Shown: one piece after another, positions 8,290-17,940 of the stretch
Numbering within the stretch: the stretch's first letter is position 1
Layout: each line of letters starts with the position of its first letter
Notes under the pieces: generated by a model
The model's database searches: none
What the model was told of the DNA's origin: nothing
What the model saw: the letters and a program-made list of their open reading frames with translations, nothing else
Position numbers and translations under genes: made by a program
Assembly: GCF_014126825.1 (NCBI RefSeq)
Contig: NZ_CP059900.1
Span: forward strand, 372,001-436,000
Length of the DNA stretch: 64,000 bases
Direction of reading: 5' to 3'
Origin: Tomitella gaofuii
GTDB lineage: Bacteria; Actinomycetota; Actinomycetes; Mycobacteriales; Mycobacteriaceae

Positions 8290-11200
8290 ATGACCGAGAC
8301 GACGATCCGCGAGCTCCCGGCGGGCCCACAGGCCGCGCCGGAGCAGCCGGCCTACGACCTGGGCGACCGCTACCGCCCCGGCACGGGCCGTGTGCTGCTG
8401 ACCGGCATCCAGGCGATCGCCCGGCAGATGATCGAACAGCAGGTGCGGGATCTGCGCGCCGGGAGCCGCGTGGGCACCTTCGTCTCCGGCTACCCGGGCA
8501 GCCCCCTGGCCGGCGTGGACTCGCTGCTGCACGGCATCCCGCAGGTGCTCGCCGAGCACGACATCGCCTTCGTGCCCGGTATGAACGAGGAGATCGCCGC
8601 GACTGCGGTGTGGGGCAGCCAGGCGGAGCTGGGCGCCGGCACGCCGACGCACGACGGCGTCGTCGGCGTCTGGTACGGCAAGGGCCCCGGCCTGGACCGC
8701 GCCACCGATGCGCTGCGGCACGCGAACATGTACGGCGTGAGCCCCACGGGCGGTGTGCTGCTCATGGTGGGCGACGACCCGGCGTCGAAGTCCTCCACAG
8801 TGCCGGCGGTGAGCGAGCGGTCGCTCGCCGCGCTGGGCATCCCGGTGCTGTTCCCGCGCAATGCGGAGGAGATCGTGACGATGGGCCAGCACGGCGTCGC
8901 GCTGTCGCGGGCGTCCGGCTGCATCGTGGCCCTCAAGATCGTCGCTGACGTGGCCGACGGATCCTGGAGCGTCGACGGCGGCGCGCTGTCGCCGCAGATC
9001 ACCGTGCCGCGGATCGAATGGGACGGAAAGCCGTTCGAGTACGTGCAGCGCCCGCTCGCCGCGCCGGGCGACAGCGTCATCGCAGAGAAGGACCTCTACG
9101 GCCCGCGGCGCGCGGTGGTCGAGGCCTACGGCGAGGCGAACGGGCTCGACGTCATCGAGGTCGACCCGGCGGCCGCCCGCCTGGGCATCGCCGCCACCGG
9201 CACCGCCTTCGACGCCGTGCGCCAGGGGCTCAAGGACCTGGGCCTGGACGACGGCGCGCTGCACCGGTCCGGCATCCGGCTGCTGCGCATCGGCATGCCC
9301 TCCCCGCTGGGGGCGGCGCGGGTACGCGAGTTCGCGGCCGGGCTCGACGAGCTGCTGGTGGTGGAGGACAAGACCGCTTTCGTCGAGACGCAGATCCGCG
9401 AGATCCTCTACGGCACCGCGGATGCGCCGCGCATCCTGGGCAAACGCGACCGCGACGGCCGGCCGCTCATGCCCGTGGACGGCGAGCTCAACACCGGGCG
9501 GATGCTGGCCCCGCTGCGGCACGTGCTCGAGGACCACGCGACCGGCCTCATCGCGCCGGTGAAGAGACCGCTGCCGCCGGCGCTGAGCATCGAACCGCTC
9601 ACCGCCCACCGGACCCCGTACTTCTGCAGCGGCTGCCCGCACAATCGCTCCACCGCCCTGCCCGACGGCTCGATCGGCGGCGGCGGCATCGGCTGCCACA
9701 CGCTGGTGACCGTCTCCGGCCGCGCCGACAGCGCCGTCACCGGCCTGACGCAGATGGGCGGCGAGGGGACGCAGTGGATCGGCCAAGCGCCGTTCACCGA
9801 CGTGCCCCACACGTTCCAGAACCTCGGCGACGGCACCTACTACCACTCCGGCCAGCTGGCGGTGCAGGCGTGCGTGGCGGCCGGGGTGAACATCACCTAC
9901 AAGATCCTGCACAACGATGTCGTGGCGATGACCGGGGCGCAGGACGCCGAAGGCGCGCTCACCGTCGCCGACCTCACCCGCAAGCTCGCGCTCGAGGGCG
10001 TCGCGCGGATCATCGTGTGCGCCGACGAACCGGAGCGGCACCTGACCCGCGTGCCCGCCCGGTTCCGCAGGGCGGCCGCGCGACTCGGCGCCCGGCGTCC
10101 GGCCGGCTTCGCCGACAACGCGGAGCTGTGGCACCGTGACCGGCTCGACGAGGCGCAGCGCGCGCTGCGGGAGGTTCCGGGCGTCACCGTGCTCGTCTAC
10201 GACCAGCACTGCGCCGCGGACGCCCGCCGGCAGCGCAAGCGCGGCACGCTGCCCACCCGCAACACCCGCGTGGTCATCAACCCGGCGGTGTGCGAGGGGT
10301 GCGGCGACTGCGGCGTCAAGAGCAATTGCCTGTCGGTGCAGCCGATGGAGACCGAGTTCGGCACCAGGACCCGCATCGACCAGACCTCCTGCAACACCGA
10401 CTATTCGTGCCTGGACGGCGATTGCCCGGCGTTCGTCATCGTGGAAGCGCCCGAGGGGCTCACCCCGCAGCGCGACGCGGTGCCCGAGCCGCCCGCAGTG
10501 CCGGCGCCGGACGGCCCCTCCGCTGGAGAGGGCACGCACAGCGTGTTCATCGCGGGCATCGGCGGCACCGGCATCGTCACCGTCAACCAGGTGCTGGCCA
10601 CCGCGGCCATGCGGGCCGGGTTCGACGTGGAGTCGCTCGACCAGATCGGCATGAGCCAGAAGGCCGGGCCGGTGGTGTCGCATTTGCGGTTCGCCCGCGG
10701 CGCCCTGGAACCGGCCAACCGGGTGACCCCGGGCAGCGCCACCGGCGTCATCGCCCTGGACCTGCTCACCGCCGCCGAGGAGCACAACCTCGCCTACGGC
10801 GACGCCGACCGCACGCTGGTGGCCGCCTCCACGAGCCGCACCCCCACCGGGGATATGGTCTACGACCGCTCCGTGCGCCACCCCGACGAGGCCGACCTGC
10901 TCGACCGCGTGGGCGCGGTGGCGCGGCGCCTGGAATCGTTCGACGCGCTCGCCGCGGCCGAGGAGCTCTTCGGCAACACCACCGCCGCCAACTTCCTCGT
11001 CGTCGGCGCCGCCCACCAGATGGGGGCCCTGCCGATCCCGGCGGAGGCCATCGAGGAGGCCATCGGCATCAACGGCAAGTCGGTGGACGAGAACGTCGCC
11101 GCATTCCGCTGGGGCCGCGCCGCCATCGCCGAGCCCGGGACCTTCTCGGCCGCAGCGGCCCCGGCGCACGCGCAGCGGCGCACCGCGGTGCCCGACCGCC

Positions 11201-11847
11201 TGCGCGAGGGGCTGTGCCTGGAGGGCGAGACCCGCAGGATCGCGCTGCTCCGCGCCGGGGAGCTCATCGACTTCCAGAACGAGGCTCTCGCCGGGCGCTA
11301 CCTGCGGCGCGTGCAGCGCGCGTGGGATGCGGAGCGGGCCGCCGGCGGCTCCGGGGAGTTCACCGAGGCCGTGGCGCGCGGGCTCTACAAGCTCACCGCC
11401 TACAAGGACGAGTACGAGGTGGCGCGGCTGCTCACCGACCCGGCCTTCGCGGACGCGGTGCAGGGCCAGGTGCCCGGCGGCACGGACCTCACGTTCAAGC
11501 TGCACCCGCCGACGCTCAAGGCGCTCGGCCGCACCCGCAAGATCGGCTTCGGCCCCCGCTCGCACGCCCTCCTGCGGGCGCTCGCCCACGGACGCCGGCT
11601 GCGCGGCACGCGCCTGGACCCGTTCGGCCGCACCGCGATGCGCCGGTTGGAGCGGGGCCTGCTGGCCCACTACGAGGCCACCGTCGACGGGCTCCTGGGC
11701 GAGCTGCACACGGCGGACGGCTACGCCCGCGCGGTGGAGTTCGCCGGGCTGCCGGAGATCATCCGCGGCTATGAGGACGTCAAGCTCGCGAACGTCGCGA
11801 CCTACCGCGAACGCCTCGCCGCTCTCGGCATCCCCGACGACTTCTGA
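8290..11847 (+). CDS. Fused indolepyruvate ferredoxin oxidoreductase
   Basis: A protein of about 1185 residues, a fusion of IorA- and IorB-like parts. This family oxidatively decarboxylates aryl- or branched-chain 2-oxo acids to acyl-CoA, passing electrons to ferredoxin. The N-terminal pyrimidine-binding domain (VSGYPGSPLAGVD) is followed by a central ThDP domain with CSGCPHNRST, GGGGIGCHT and GGEGTQWIG. A ferredoxin-like cysteine cluster follows (VCEGCGDCGVKSNCL and further Cys around residues 700-720), then a C-terminal gamma-type domain (GIGGTGIVTVNQVL, GMSQKAGPVVSHL). The start is ATG 8290 or GTG 8287. A leucine dehydrogenase gene lies 100 bp downstream, which would supply 2-oxo acids, so a role in amino-acid catabolism is likely. 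Confidence 0.93.
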   Translation: MTETTIRELPAGPQAAPEQPAYDLGDRYRPGTGRVLLTGIQAIARQMIEQQVRDLRAGSRVGTFVSGYPGSPLAGVDSLLHGIPQVLAEHDIAFVPGMNEEIAATAVWGSQAELGAGTPTHDGVVGVWYGKGPGLDRATDALRHANMYGVSPTGGVLLMVGDDPASKSSTVPAVSERSLAALGIPVLFPRNAEEIVTMGQHGVALSRASGCIVALKIVADVADGSWSVDGGALSPQITVPRIEWDGKPFEYVQRPLAAPGDSVIAEKDLYGPRRAVVEAYGEANGLDVIEVDPAAARLGIAATGTAFDAVRQGLKDLGLDDGALHRSGIRLLRIGMPSPLGAARVREFAAGLDELLVVEDKTAFVETQIREILYGTADAPRILGKRDRDGRPLMPVDGELNTGRMLAPLRHVLEDHATGLIAPVKRPLPPALSIEPLTAHRTPYFCSGCPHNRSTALPDGSIGGGGIGCHTLVTVSGRADSAVTGLTQMGGEGTQWIGQAPFTDVPHTFQNLGDGTYYHSGQLAVQACVAAGVNITYKILHNDVVAMTGAQDAEGALTVADLTRKLALEGVARIIVCADEPERHLTRVPARFRRAAARLGARRPAGFADNAELWHRDRLDEAQRALREVPGVTVLVYDQHCAADARRQRKRGTLPTRNTRVVINPAVCEGCGDCGVKSNCLSVQPMETEFGTRTRIDQTSCNTDYSCLDGDCPAFVIVEAPEGLTPQRDAVPEPPAVPAPDGPSAGEGTHSVFIAGIGGTGIVTVNQVLATAAMRAGFDVESLDQIGMSQKAGPVVSHLRFARGALEPANRVTPGSATGVIALDLLTAAEEHNLAYGDADRTLVAASTSRTPTGDMVYDRSVRHPDEADLLDRVGAVARRLESFDALAAAEELFGNTTAANFLVVGAAHQMGALPIPAEAIEEAIGINGKSVDENVAAFRWGRAAIAEPGTFSAAAAPAHAQRRTAVPDRLREGLCLEGETRRIALLRAGELIDFQNEALAGRYLRRVQRAWDAERAAGGSGEFTEAVARGLYKLTAYKDEYEVARLLTDPAFADAVQGQVPGGTDLTFKLHPPTLKALGRTRKIGFGPRSHALLRALAHGRRLRGTRLDPFGRTAMRRLERGLLAHYEATVDGLLGELHTADGYARAVEFAGLPEIIRGYEDVKLANVATYRERLAALGIPDDF

Positions 11848-11947
11848 TCCACCCCATAGACCCCCGCACGCCGAGCGATCCTCGCGTCGGGCGACAACCC
11901 GGCCCGTACACCGGGCCGGACCGCAACCCCGGAAGGGACACCACCTG

Positions 11948-13057
11948 ATGACCGCCACCCTCACCCGCATGGACGCGCGCACCGCCACCGATCCGGACGT
12001 CGACGGCTCCCCGGGGGTGTTCGCCGGATCCCGCCGCCTCACCGACCGCCCGCACGAGCAGGTGGTGCACGTGGCCGACGCGGAGACCGGGCTGCGCGCG
12101 ATCATCGCCATCCACTCCACCACGCTGGGACCCGCCCTGGGCGGCACCCGCTTCCACCCGTTCGCCACCGAGGCGGCGGCGCTCGACGACGCGCTGCGCC
12201 TGTCGCTGGGCATGACCTACAAGTCCGCGGTGGCGGGCGCCGACCTGGGCGGCGGCAAGGCCGTCATCATCGGCGACCCGGCCACGATGAAGACCGAGGC
12301 GCTGCTGGGCGCCTACGGGCGGTTCGTCGAGGCGCTCGGCGGGCGCTACATCACCGCCGCCGACGTGGGCACCGACGCGTCCGACCTGGACGTGATCGGC
12401 CGGCACACCGACCACGTGGTGGGGCGCACCGCGGGGGCCGGCGGATCGGGCGACAGCTCCTACCTCACCGCGCTGGGGGTGTACGAGTCGATGCGGGCCG
12501 GCACCCGGCACGTGTGGGGAGCGGAGACGCCGGCCGGGCTGACCGTGGGCGTCGAGGGCGTCGGCAAGGTGGGCCGCGAGCTGGTGCGCATGCTCGTCGA
12601 CGCCGGGGCCCGCGTGGTGGTCACCGACGTGAACGCGGCGGCCGTCGCCGGCATGCTCGAGCGTTTCCCCGGCGTACGCGCCGCGGACGGCCTGGGCGGC
12701 GAGCGGCTCGACGTCTACGCGCCGTGCGCGCTGGGCGGCACCCTCACCCCGGGTGGGGTCGACGGGCTGGGTGCGCAGCTGGTGTGCGGCTCGGCGAACA
12801 ACCAACTCTCCGACGCGCACGTCGATACGATGCTTGCGGCGCGCGGGATCACCTGGGTGCCGGACTACCTCGCGAACGCGGGCGGCCTGATCCAGGTGGC
12901 CGGGGAGCGTGCGGGCGACGACGGAGCGGTGGTCGAATCGCGCGTGCGGGCCATCGGCGGGCGCGCCGCGGAGATCCTCGACCGGGCCCGGGCGGAGGGC
13001 ACCACCCCCGGGCACGCCGCCGACCGGGTGGCCGAGGAGCGCATCGACGGGGCGTGA
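11948..13057 (+). CDS. Leucine/valine-type amino-acid dehydrogenase
   Basis: A 369-residue Glu/Leu/Phe/Val dehydrogenase, NAD-dependent, interconverting branched-chain or aromatic amino acids and their 2-oxo acids. The catalytic domain has GPALGGTRFHPF and the Lys-containing MTYKSAVAGADLGGGKAVI. The Rossmann domain has GVEGVGKVGRELV, and the coenzyme region ends with CGSANNQL. The start ATG 11948 follows GGAAGGG. Clustering with the 2-oxo-acid ferredoxin oxidoreductase, a divergent Lrp regulator and an amino-acid permease suggests one uptake-and-degradation module. Exact substrate preference cannot be read from the sequence. Confidence 0.92.
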   Translation: MTATLTRMDARTATDPDVDGSPGVFAGSRRLTDRPHEQVVHVADAETGLRAIIAIHSTTLGPALGGTRFHPFATEAAALDDALRLSLGMTYKSAVAGADLGGGKAVIIGDPATMKTEALLGAYGRFVEALGGRYITAADVGTDASDLDVIGRHTDHVVGRTAGAGGSGDSSYLTALGVYESMRAGTRHVWGAETPAGLTVGVEGVGKVGRELVRMLVDAGARVVVTDVNAAAVAGMLERFPGVRAADGLGGERLDVYAPCALGGTLTPGGVDGLGAQLVCGSANNQLSDAHVDTMLAARGITWVPDYLANAGGLIQVAGERAGDDGAVVESRVRAIGGRAAEILDRARAEGTTPGHAADRVAEERIDGA

Positions 13058-13077
13058 CGGCGGTCGGCCGGCGGCAC

Positions 13078-13581
13078 TCACTCCGCCGCCGGCGTCGACC
13101 GTCCGTGCCCGGCGCCGCGGGTGATGTGGTCCAGCAGCGGTTGCGTCCGATAGGCCACCGGCGTCGTCAGGGCCAGGGTGGTCGTCGTGTGGGCGACCCC
13201 GGGGATCGCGTGCAGACGTTCGAGCTGGTGGAGCATCGCCTCCTGCGACTCGGCCGCCATCCGCACCAGCAGGTCTTCCCGGCCGGTGGTGGAGTGCACC
13301 TCGAGCACCTCGGGCATCCGGCCGAGCTCGGCGATCACCTGCGGCAGCCGCGCCTGCTCCAGGCCCACGCCGATGAACGCCTGCAGCGGCAGCCCCAGCG
13401 CCGGCAGGTCCAGGACGGGACGGTAGCCGGTCACCGTGCCGGACTCCTCGAGCCGGCGCAGCCGGGACTGCACCGTATTGCGGGTGACGCCCAACTGTGC
13501 GGCGAGGCTCACCACCCCGGCGCGCGGGTTCTCCGTGAGCGCGGCGAGCAGCGCGGCGTCCAGACGATCGAGATCCGTCAC
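13078..13581 (-). CDS. Lrp/AsnC-family regulator
   Basis: A 167-residue regulator starting at GTG 13581 (VTDLDRLDAALL). The N-terminal helix-turn-helix has LAAQLGVTRNTVQSRLRRLEESG. A C-terminal RAM ligand domain follows (about 70-150, LQAFIGVGLEQ and HSTTGREDLLVRM). Lrp proteins bind amino acids and control their transport and catabolism. Longer upstream frames overlap the permease gene and lack family sequence. It faces the permease gene across only 43 bp, so it probably controls that promoter as well as its own. Confidence 0.92.
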   Translation of the reverse strand: MTDLDRLDAALLAALTENPRAGVVSLAAQLGVTRNTVQSRLRRLEESGTVTGYRPVLDLPALGLPLQAFIGVGLEQARLPQVIAELGRMPEVLEVHSTTGREDLLVRMAAESQEAMLHQLERLHAIPGVAHTTTTLALTTPVAYRTQPLLDHITRGAGHGRSTPAAE

Positions 13582-13624
13582 CCCTCCACTATCCCACCTC
13601 TTCCACTTCCACCAGGAGCTTGCC

Positions 13625-15196
13625 ATGCCGGGAACCGGAATCTGGCGCACCAAATCCATCGAGCAATCCATCCAGGACACCGACGAGCCGGGCACGCGGC
13701 TCAAACGCCAGCTCACCACGCGTGACCTCATCATCTTCGGGGTGGCGGTGGCCGTGGGCGCGGGGATCTTCACCGTCACGGCGCGCGCGGCCGGCGACCT
13801 GGCCGGGCCGTCGGTGGCCATCGCATTCCTCATCGCCGCGGTCTGCTGCAGCCTGGCGGTGATGTGCTACGCCGAGTTCGCGTCCACGGTGCCGGTGGCG
13901 GGCAGCTCGTACACGTTCTCCTACGCGACGTTCGGCGAGTTCGTCGCCTGGATCATCGGCTGGGACCTGATACTCGAGTTCGCCCTGGCCTCTGCGGTGA
14001 TCTCCAAGGGGTGGTCGCTGTACCTGGGCGACCTGCTGGGCATGTCGGGTGCCACGGTGATCGACCTGGGGCCGATCGAATTCGACTGGGGCGCACTGCT
14101 CATCGTCGGTGCGGTCACCGGCGTGCTGGCAGTGGGCGCCAAGATGTCGTCGATGGTGTCCACCGTGGTCACCGCGGTCAAGATCACCGTGGTGCTGCTG
14201 GTGATCGTCGTCGGCGCCTTCTACATCAACACCTCCAACTACTCGCCGTACCTGCCGGAGGCGCAGGACAAGGCCGGTTCGACCGGCGGCGGGCTCAGCC
14301 GCACGTTGTTCTCGGTGCTCACCGGCGCCGACGGCAGCACCTACGGCTGGTACGGGCTGCTTGCGGCGGCGAGCCTGGTGTTCTTCGCGTTCATCGGCTT
14401 CGACGTGGTGTCCACGACCGCGGAGGAGACGAAGAACCCGCAGAAGTCCCTGCCCCGCGGCATCCTCGGCTCGCTCGCCATCGTCACGGTGCTGTACGTG
14501 CTGGTGACGCTGGTGCTTACCGGCATGGTGCCGTACACCGACCTGCAGACCGGCAGCGCGCTGGCCGGCGACGGCGGCGCCACCCTGGCCACGGCGTTCG
14601 AGGCGCACGGCATCACCTGGGCGCAGACGGCGATCAACGTCGGCGCGGTCGCCGGGCTGACGACGGTGGTCATGGTGATGATGATGGGGCAGACGCGCGT
14701 GCTGTTCGCGATGTCGCGCGACGGCCTGCTGCCGCGCAGCCTGGCCAAGACCGACCGCAAGGGCGTCCCGGTGCGCATCACGCTGATCGTGGGTCTGCTG
14801 GTCGCCGCCATCACCGCGATCTTCCCCATCAGCACCCTCGAAGAGATGGTCAACATCGGCACCCTGTTCGCGTTCGTGCTGGTGTGCGTCGGCGTGATCG
14901 TGCTGCGGCGCACCCGGCCCGACCTGAAGCGCGGGTTCCGCGTGCCGCTGGTGCCGTTGGTGCCGATCCTGGCGGTTCTGGCCTGCGGGTGGCTGATGCT
15001 CAACCTGGCGGTGGAGACCTGGATCCGATTCGTCGTATGGATGGTGCTGGGCGTGGCCGTGTACTTCGCGTACAGCCGGCGGCATTCGGTGCTGGGGCGG
15101 CGGCTGGCCGCCCCGGCGGGAGTAGCCGCCGCTGCACCGTCCTGCGATGCCGAGGCCGAGCCGGAGCGGGAGCTGCAGGGCACATCGCCGGGCTGA
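13625..15196 (+). CDS. APC-superfamily amino-acid permease (cationic amino-acid transporter type)
   Basis: A 523-residue inner-membrane transporter with about 12 helices. The helix-1 signature is FGVAVAVGAGIFTVTARAAG; conserved APC sequences follow, including FFAFIGFDVVSTTAEETKNP and the PVR-containing loop. It starts at ATG 13625, six bases after AGGAGCT. Length and the GFD-TAEE motif fit the CAT/YfnA group, which takes up basic or branched amino acids. It is divergent from the Lrp gene and ends before a strong hairpin, so it is probably its own transcript. Confidence 0.92.
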   Translation: MPGTGIWRTKSIEQSIQDTDEPGTRLKRQLTTRDLIIFGVAVAVGAGIFTVTARAAGDLAGPSVAIAFLIAAVCCSLAVMCYAEFASTVPVAGSSYTFSYATFGEFVAWIIGWDLILEFALASAVISKGWSLYLGDLLGMSGATVIDLGPIEFDWGALLIVGAVTGVLAVGAKMSSMVSTVVTAVKITVVLLVIVVGAFYINTSNYSPYLPEAQDKAGSTGGGLSRTLFSVLTGADGSTYGWYGLLAAASLVFFAFIGFDVVSTTAEETKNPQKSLPRGILGSLAIVTVLYVLVTLVLTGMVPYTDLQTGSALAGDGGATLATAFEAHGITWAQTAINVGAVAGLTTVVMVMMMGQTRVLFAMSRDGLLPRSLAKTDRKGVPVRITLIVGLLVAAITAIFPISTLEEMVNIGTLFAFVLVCVGVIVLRRTRPDLKRGFRVPLVPLVPILAVLACGWLMLNLAVETWIRFVVWMVLGVAVYFAYSRRHSVLGRRLAAPAGVAAAAPSCDAEAEPERELQGTSPG

Positions 15197-15221
15197 TCCG
15201 CCCGGCGCGACTGGCCGCCCC

Positions 15222-15263
15222 GGCCGGGCCGCGGGTACCTGTGCGTGTCCCCGCGGCCCGGCC
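15222..15263 (+). terminator. GC-rich hairpin terminator
   Basis: Perfect 14-bp arms GGCCGGGCCGCGGG and CCCGCGGCCCGGCC with a 14-base loop, 25 bp after the permease stop and before the next start. Confidence 0.6.
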
Positions 15264-15288
15264 GCCTCCGGCGGTGCATGATCGGTGC

Positions 15289-15966
15289 GTGAGCGATGAC
15301 GATGCGAACGCCTCCGGAACAGAGGGTGAGAGCCGGTCGCGCAGCAGCGCGTGGACCGCCGCGCCGCTGGCCGTGTGGGCATTCGCGTTCGTGCTGCTGC
15401 GGATCTTCGCGGTGTCGGGGTACGACTGGGCGACAGCGTTCAACGTCTCGACCACGCTGAGCCTCAGCGACGGCGTCGGCCTGCTGTTCGGTTCGCTCAT
15501 GGGCGGACACATCCTCGTCGAGGCGCTGCTGGTGATCCTGGTGCCGCTGCTCGCCGCCGATCATCTGTGGTCGCCGCGCGGGCACCGGCCGATCGTGGTC
15601 CTTCCGCTGATCGTGTGCGCGGTGCTGTTGGTGGCGCTCACGGTGAGTTATGCGTCCTGGTGGCTGCCGATCGCGGTGGGCGGGGTGCTCGGCGCGTTCG
15701 CACTGATCCGCATGCTTCCGCGTCGCTTCCCTCTGCGCCGGGTCCTCGGACTGGCGATGGCGCGAGTGGGGCTGGTCGGCGGCGCGGGCGTGCTCATCGC
15801 CGCCGCATTCGTGCAGACCCCGTGGGTGCCGCTCGAGCACATCGGCACGACGGACGGCGAGGTGATCGGGTATGTCATGAGCGTGGACCCGGGTTTCGTC
15901 AACGTGCTCACCGAGGACCAGGAGTTCGTCATCCTGCCCGTGGACTCGGTGCTCTCCCGCGAGTGA
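15289..15966 (+). CDS. Multi-pass membrane protein of unknown function
   Basis: A 225-residue protein starting at GTG 15289. A short hydrophilic, Ser-rich N-terminus is followed by four or five hydrophobic segments (near 25-45, 62-85, 102-122, 124-142, 160-178) and a soluble C-terminal tail of about 45 residues with IGTTDGEVIGYVMSVDPGF. The tail reads like a small beta domain and should lie on one side of the membrane. No family is recognised. Its 3' end overlaps by 38 bp the tail of a degenerate minus-strand reading frame, consistent with that frame being a remnant. Confidence 0.7.
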   Translation: MSDDDANASGTEGESRSRSSAWTAAPLAVWAFAFVLLRIFAVSGYDWATAFNVSTTLSLSDGVGLLFGSLMGGHILVEALLVILVPLLAADHLWSPRGHRPIVVLPLIVCAVLLVALTVSYASWWLPIAVGGVLGAFALIRMLPRRFPLRRVLGLAMARVGLVGGAGVLIAAAFVQTPWVPLEHIGTTDGEVIGYVMSVDPGFVNVLTEDQEFVILPVDSVLSRE

Positions 15967-16326
15967 CCCCGTCGCCGACAGTGCGCGTCTCCGCCGCAAC
16001 CTCGATGGCCCGCTCGACCACCGCGGTACGGGTCGCCCCGCGCGCGAGCCGCTCGACCACGTCGGCGACCGCCGGTTCCATGCGTTCCCGCAGTGCATGG
16101 GCGAACCCGGCGTAGCGGCCGATCTCCTCCCGGTAGATGTGGGGTGCGGAGGGCGCGGCATCGGCGGCGGCGAAGAAGAAGGCCGCGTCCTCGTCGCGCC
16201 CGTGCGCCAGGCACAGTTCGGCGAGGCTGCGCACGGTCTTCCACACCTGCGGCCATGCCCCGCTCCTGCGTTCGTCGGCGTGCACGAGCGGCGCGAGGTT
16301 CTGGGTGAGGCGGGGTTCGGCCAGGT
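15929..16326 (-). pseudogene. C-terminal remnant of a LuxR/AfsR-type ATPase regulator
   Basis: About 130 residues without a start. The stretch RRSGAWPQVWKTVRSLAELC, then RDEDAAFFFAAADAAPSAP and a helix-rich end, matches the C-terminal tetratricopeptide-like part of large STAND-type LuxR or SARP regulators. The preceding ATPase and TPR portions are missing. Homology fades exactly where a 46-bp repeat begins (16324-16369), so the gene was probably cut by a rearrangement there. Family identity is inferred from the tail only. Confidence 0.55.
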
Positions 16327-16369
16327 GCGCCGCGTGTCGGAGACCCCGATGAACATGGTGCTCGAGGCG
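16324..16369. repeat. 46-bp direct repeat, copy 1
   Basis: Matches 18096-18141 at 43 of 46 positions, in the same orientation (GTGCGCCGCGTGTCGGAGAC, then an ACATGGTGCTCGAGGCG end). The two copies bracket the phytoene-dehydrogenase-like gene. This one abuts the broken 5' end of the LuxR-type remnant. Confidence 0.75.
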
Positions 16370-16413
16370 AGGCCGTGACAGCACCCGGACACTGAACGCG
16401 AGGTACGCCCCGG

Positions 16414-17940
16414 TTACAGCTCCGCGAGGATCACGTGGGCGGCATTGCGTCCGGGCATCATCGAGACTCCGGGGCCGGGGTGGCTGCCCGCGCCGCAGAG
16501 ATAGAGCCCGCTCACCGGACCCTTGTACTGGCCGAGCTCCGGTACAGGCCGCAGTGCGCCCTGCTGATACACGGTCATCGCGCCGTGCGTCACTGTCCCG
16601 TGCACCGCAGAGGAGACGTCCGCCTCGTAGTCCGGGGGAGTCATCACCGAGACCGCGAGGATCTTGTCTTCCAGATCGGGGATGTACCGCTCGGTGATCG
16701 ACCGGAGGACGGATCGCGCGTAACCGGCCCCGAGCCGCGGCCAGTCGACGTCGAACGGGACCGTGGTGAGGACCACCTTGAGCGCGGACCGCCCCTCCGG
16801 CACGCGACCGGGGTCGATGGCGGCCTCGTTCACCACGAACGCCGAGGGCTCGTCGGGCAGCCGATCGGCGCGGGCCGTGCGGAACGCATCGGCGAGGGAG
16901 TCGATGGTCGGCGGCATCAGGTGCACCTGGGTGGCGGAGGAGGCCGTCGCCCCGGCGCTGTAGTGCACGGGTTCGGAGAGAGCGACGTAGATGCCCATCT
17001 GCGCTGCGCCGACCTCGTAGTGTTCCGCATCGGTGATCAGCGTCCGTCCGAGGTCTGCGTCCGCGAGCAGTTCGAGTATCAGCCGGCGCGGGTGGACGCT
17101 GGAGGCGATGACCCCTGCCGGCAGGAAGGTTCCGTCCGCCAGATCCACGCCCACCGCCTTGCCGTCGCCGACGCGGATCCGCGTGACCATCGCGCCTGTG
17201 CGGATCCGGCCGCCGTGCTGGGCAAGACACGCGGCGAGGGACTCCGCAAGTCGTCCCATGCCGCCCTCGACCGCCCGGTTGCCCACGTCCTGGATGACGG
17301 CAAGGAACAGGAAGGCGAAGGCGGCTCCGCCGGCGTCGTCGGGCGCGAAGCCTGCGTGACCCGCGAAATCCGCGAGCAGGATGCGCATCGACTCCGACTC
17401 GAAATTCTCCTCGGCCCACGTGCGGACGGATTGGAAGCGAAACCGGATGCGCTCGCCTGCGCGGGAGCCGCGGAGGTCCTCTGCGAGCATTTCCGCCCAG
17501 GGCCGCGGGGCGGATTCGAGTTCCTGCCGTAGTGCGTCCTTACCGTCGAGGTAGCCCCGGTAGAGGGCCCGCCACGCTTCCGCGTCGCGGACGGACGCGC
17601 GTGCGATGTCTGCGCAGGTCCGGTCCACGGAATCGTGGATGCTCACGCAGGTGCCGTCCGGAAACGCTTTGCACAGCGACACCTCCGGACGGATGAGATC
17701 GAGGCCGAACCGTCGCAGCTCGAGCTCGTCCGGCGCCGACGACAGATTGGCGAGTTGGTAGCCACTGGCGTGGACGTCGGTGCGGAACCCGGGCAGAACC
17801 AGCTCGCGCGTGGTGGTCATGCCGCCGATCGTGGGGCTTGCCTCGACCACGAGCACGCGCAAACCGGCCTTCGCCAAGTAGCACGCGCAGGTGAGGCCGT
17901 TGTGTCCTGCGCCCACCACGATCGCGTCATGCTGGGGCAT
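16414..17940 (-). CDS. FAD-dependent phytoene-dehydrogenase-like oxidoreductase (PYROXD2/CrtI-type)
   Basis: A 508-residue flavoprotein of the CrtI/PYROXD2 superfamily. The N-terminal dinucleotide fold reads DAIVVGAGHNGLTCACYLAKAG, with the following acidic strand end LVVEAS and the GGMTTT loop. A substrate domain fills the middle. The C-terminal FAD motif is YLCGAGSHPGPGVSMMPGRNAA. Related proteins desaturate carotenoids or oxidise unknown substrates. No carotenoid gene is nearby, so a carotenoid role is not supported. ATG 17940 gives full family length. Flanking direct repeats and gene fragments on both sides suggest arrival by rearrangement. Confidence 0.88.
   Translation of the reverse strand: MPQHDAIVVGAGHNGLTCACYLAKAGLRVLVVEASPTIGGMTTTRELVLPGFRTDVHASGYQLANLSSAPDELELRRFGLDLIRPEVSLCKAFPDGTCVSIHDSVDRTCADIARASVRDAEAWRALYRGYLDGKDALRQELESAPRPWAEMLAEDLRGSRAGERIRFRFQSVRTWAEENFESESMRILLADFAGHAGFAPDDAGGAAFAFLFLAVIQDVGNRAVEGGMGRLAESLAACLAQHGGRIRTGAMVTRIRVGDGKAVGVDLADGTFLPAGVIASSVHPRRLILELLADADLGRTLITDAEHYEVGAAQMGIYVALSEPVHYSAGATASSATQVHLMPPTIDSLADAFRTARADRLPDEPSAFVVNEAAIDPGRVPEGRSALKVVLTTVPFDVDWPRLGAGYARSVLRSITERYIPDLEDKILAVSVMTPPDYEADVSSAVHGTVTHGAMTVYQQGALRPVPELGQYKGPVSGLYLCGAGSHPGPGVSMMPGRNAAHVILAEL

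Noticed and set aside
8155-12213. A 1352-codon open frame on the minus strand across the oxidoreductase and dehydrogenase genes
   Set aside because: It lies opposite well-conserved enzymes, and its translation is Arg/His/Gly-rich with no domain. Long antisense frames are expected at this GC content.
16414-17940. The FAD oxidoreductase as a carotenoid biosynthesis gene (crtI)
   Set aside because: No crtB, crtE or other carotenoid gene is nearby, and the sequence fits the broader PYROXD2-like group.
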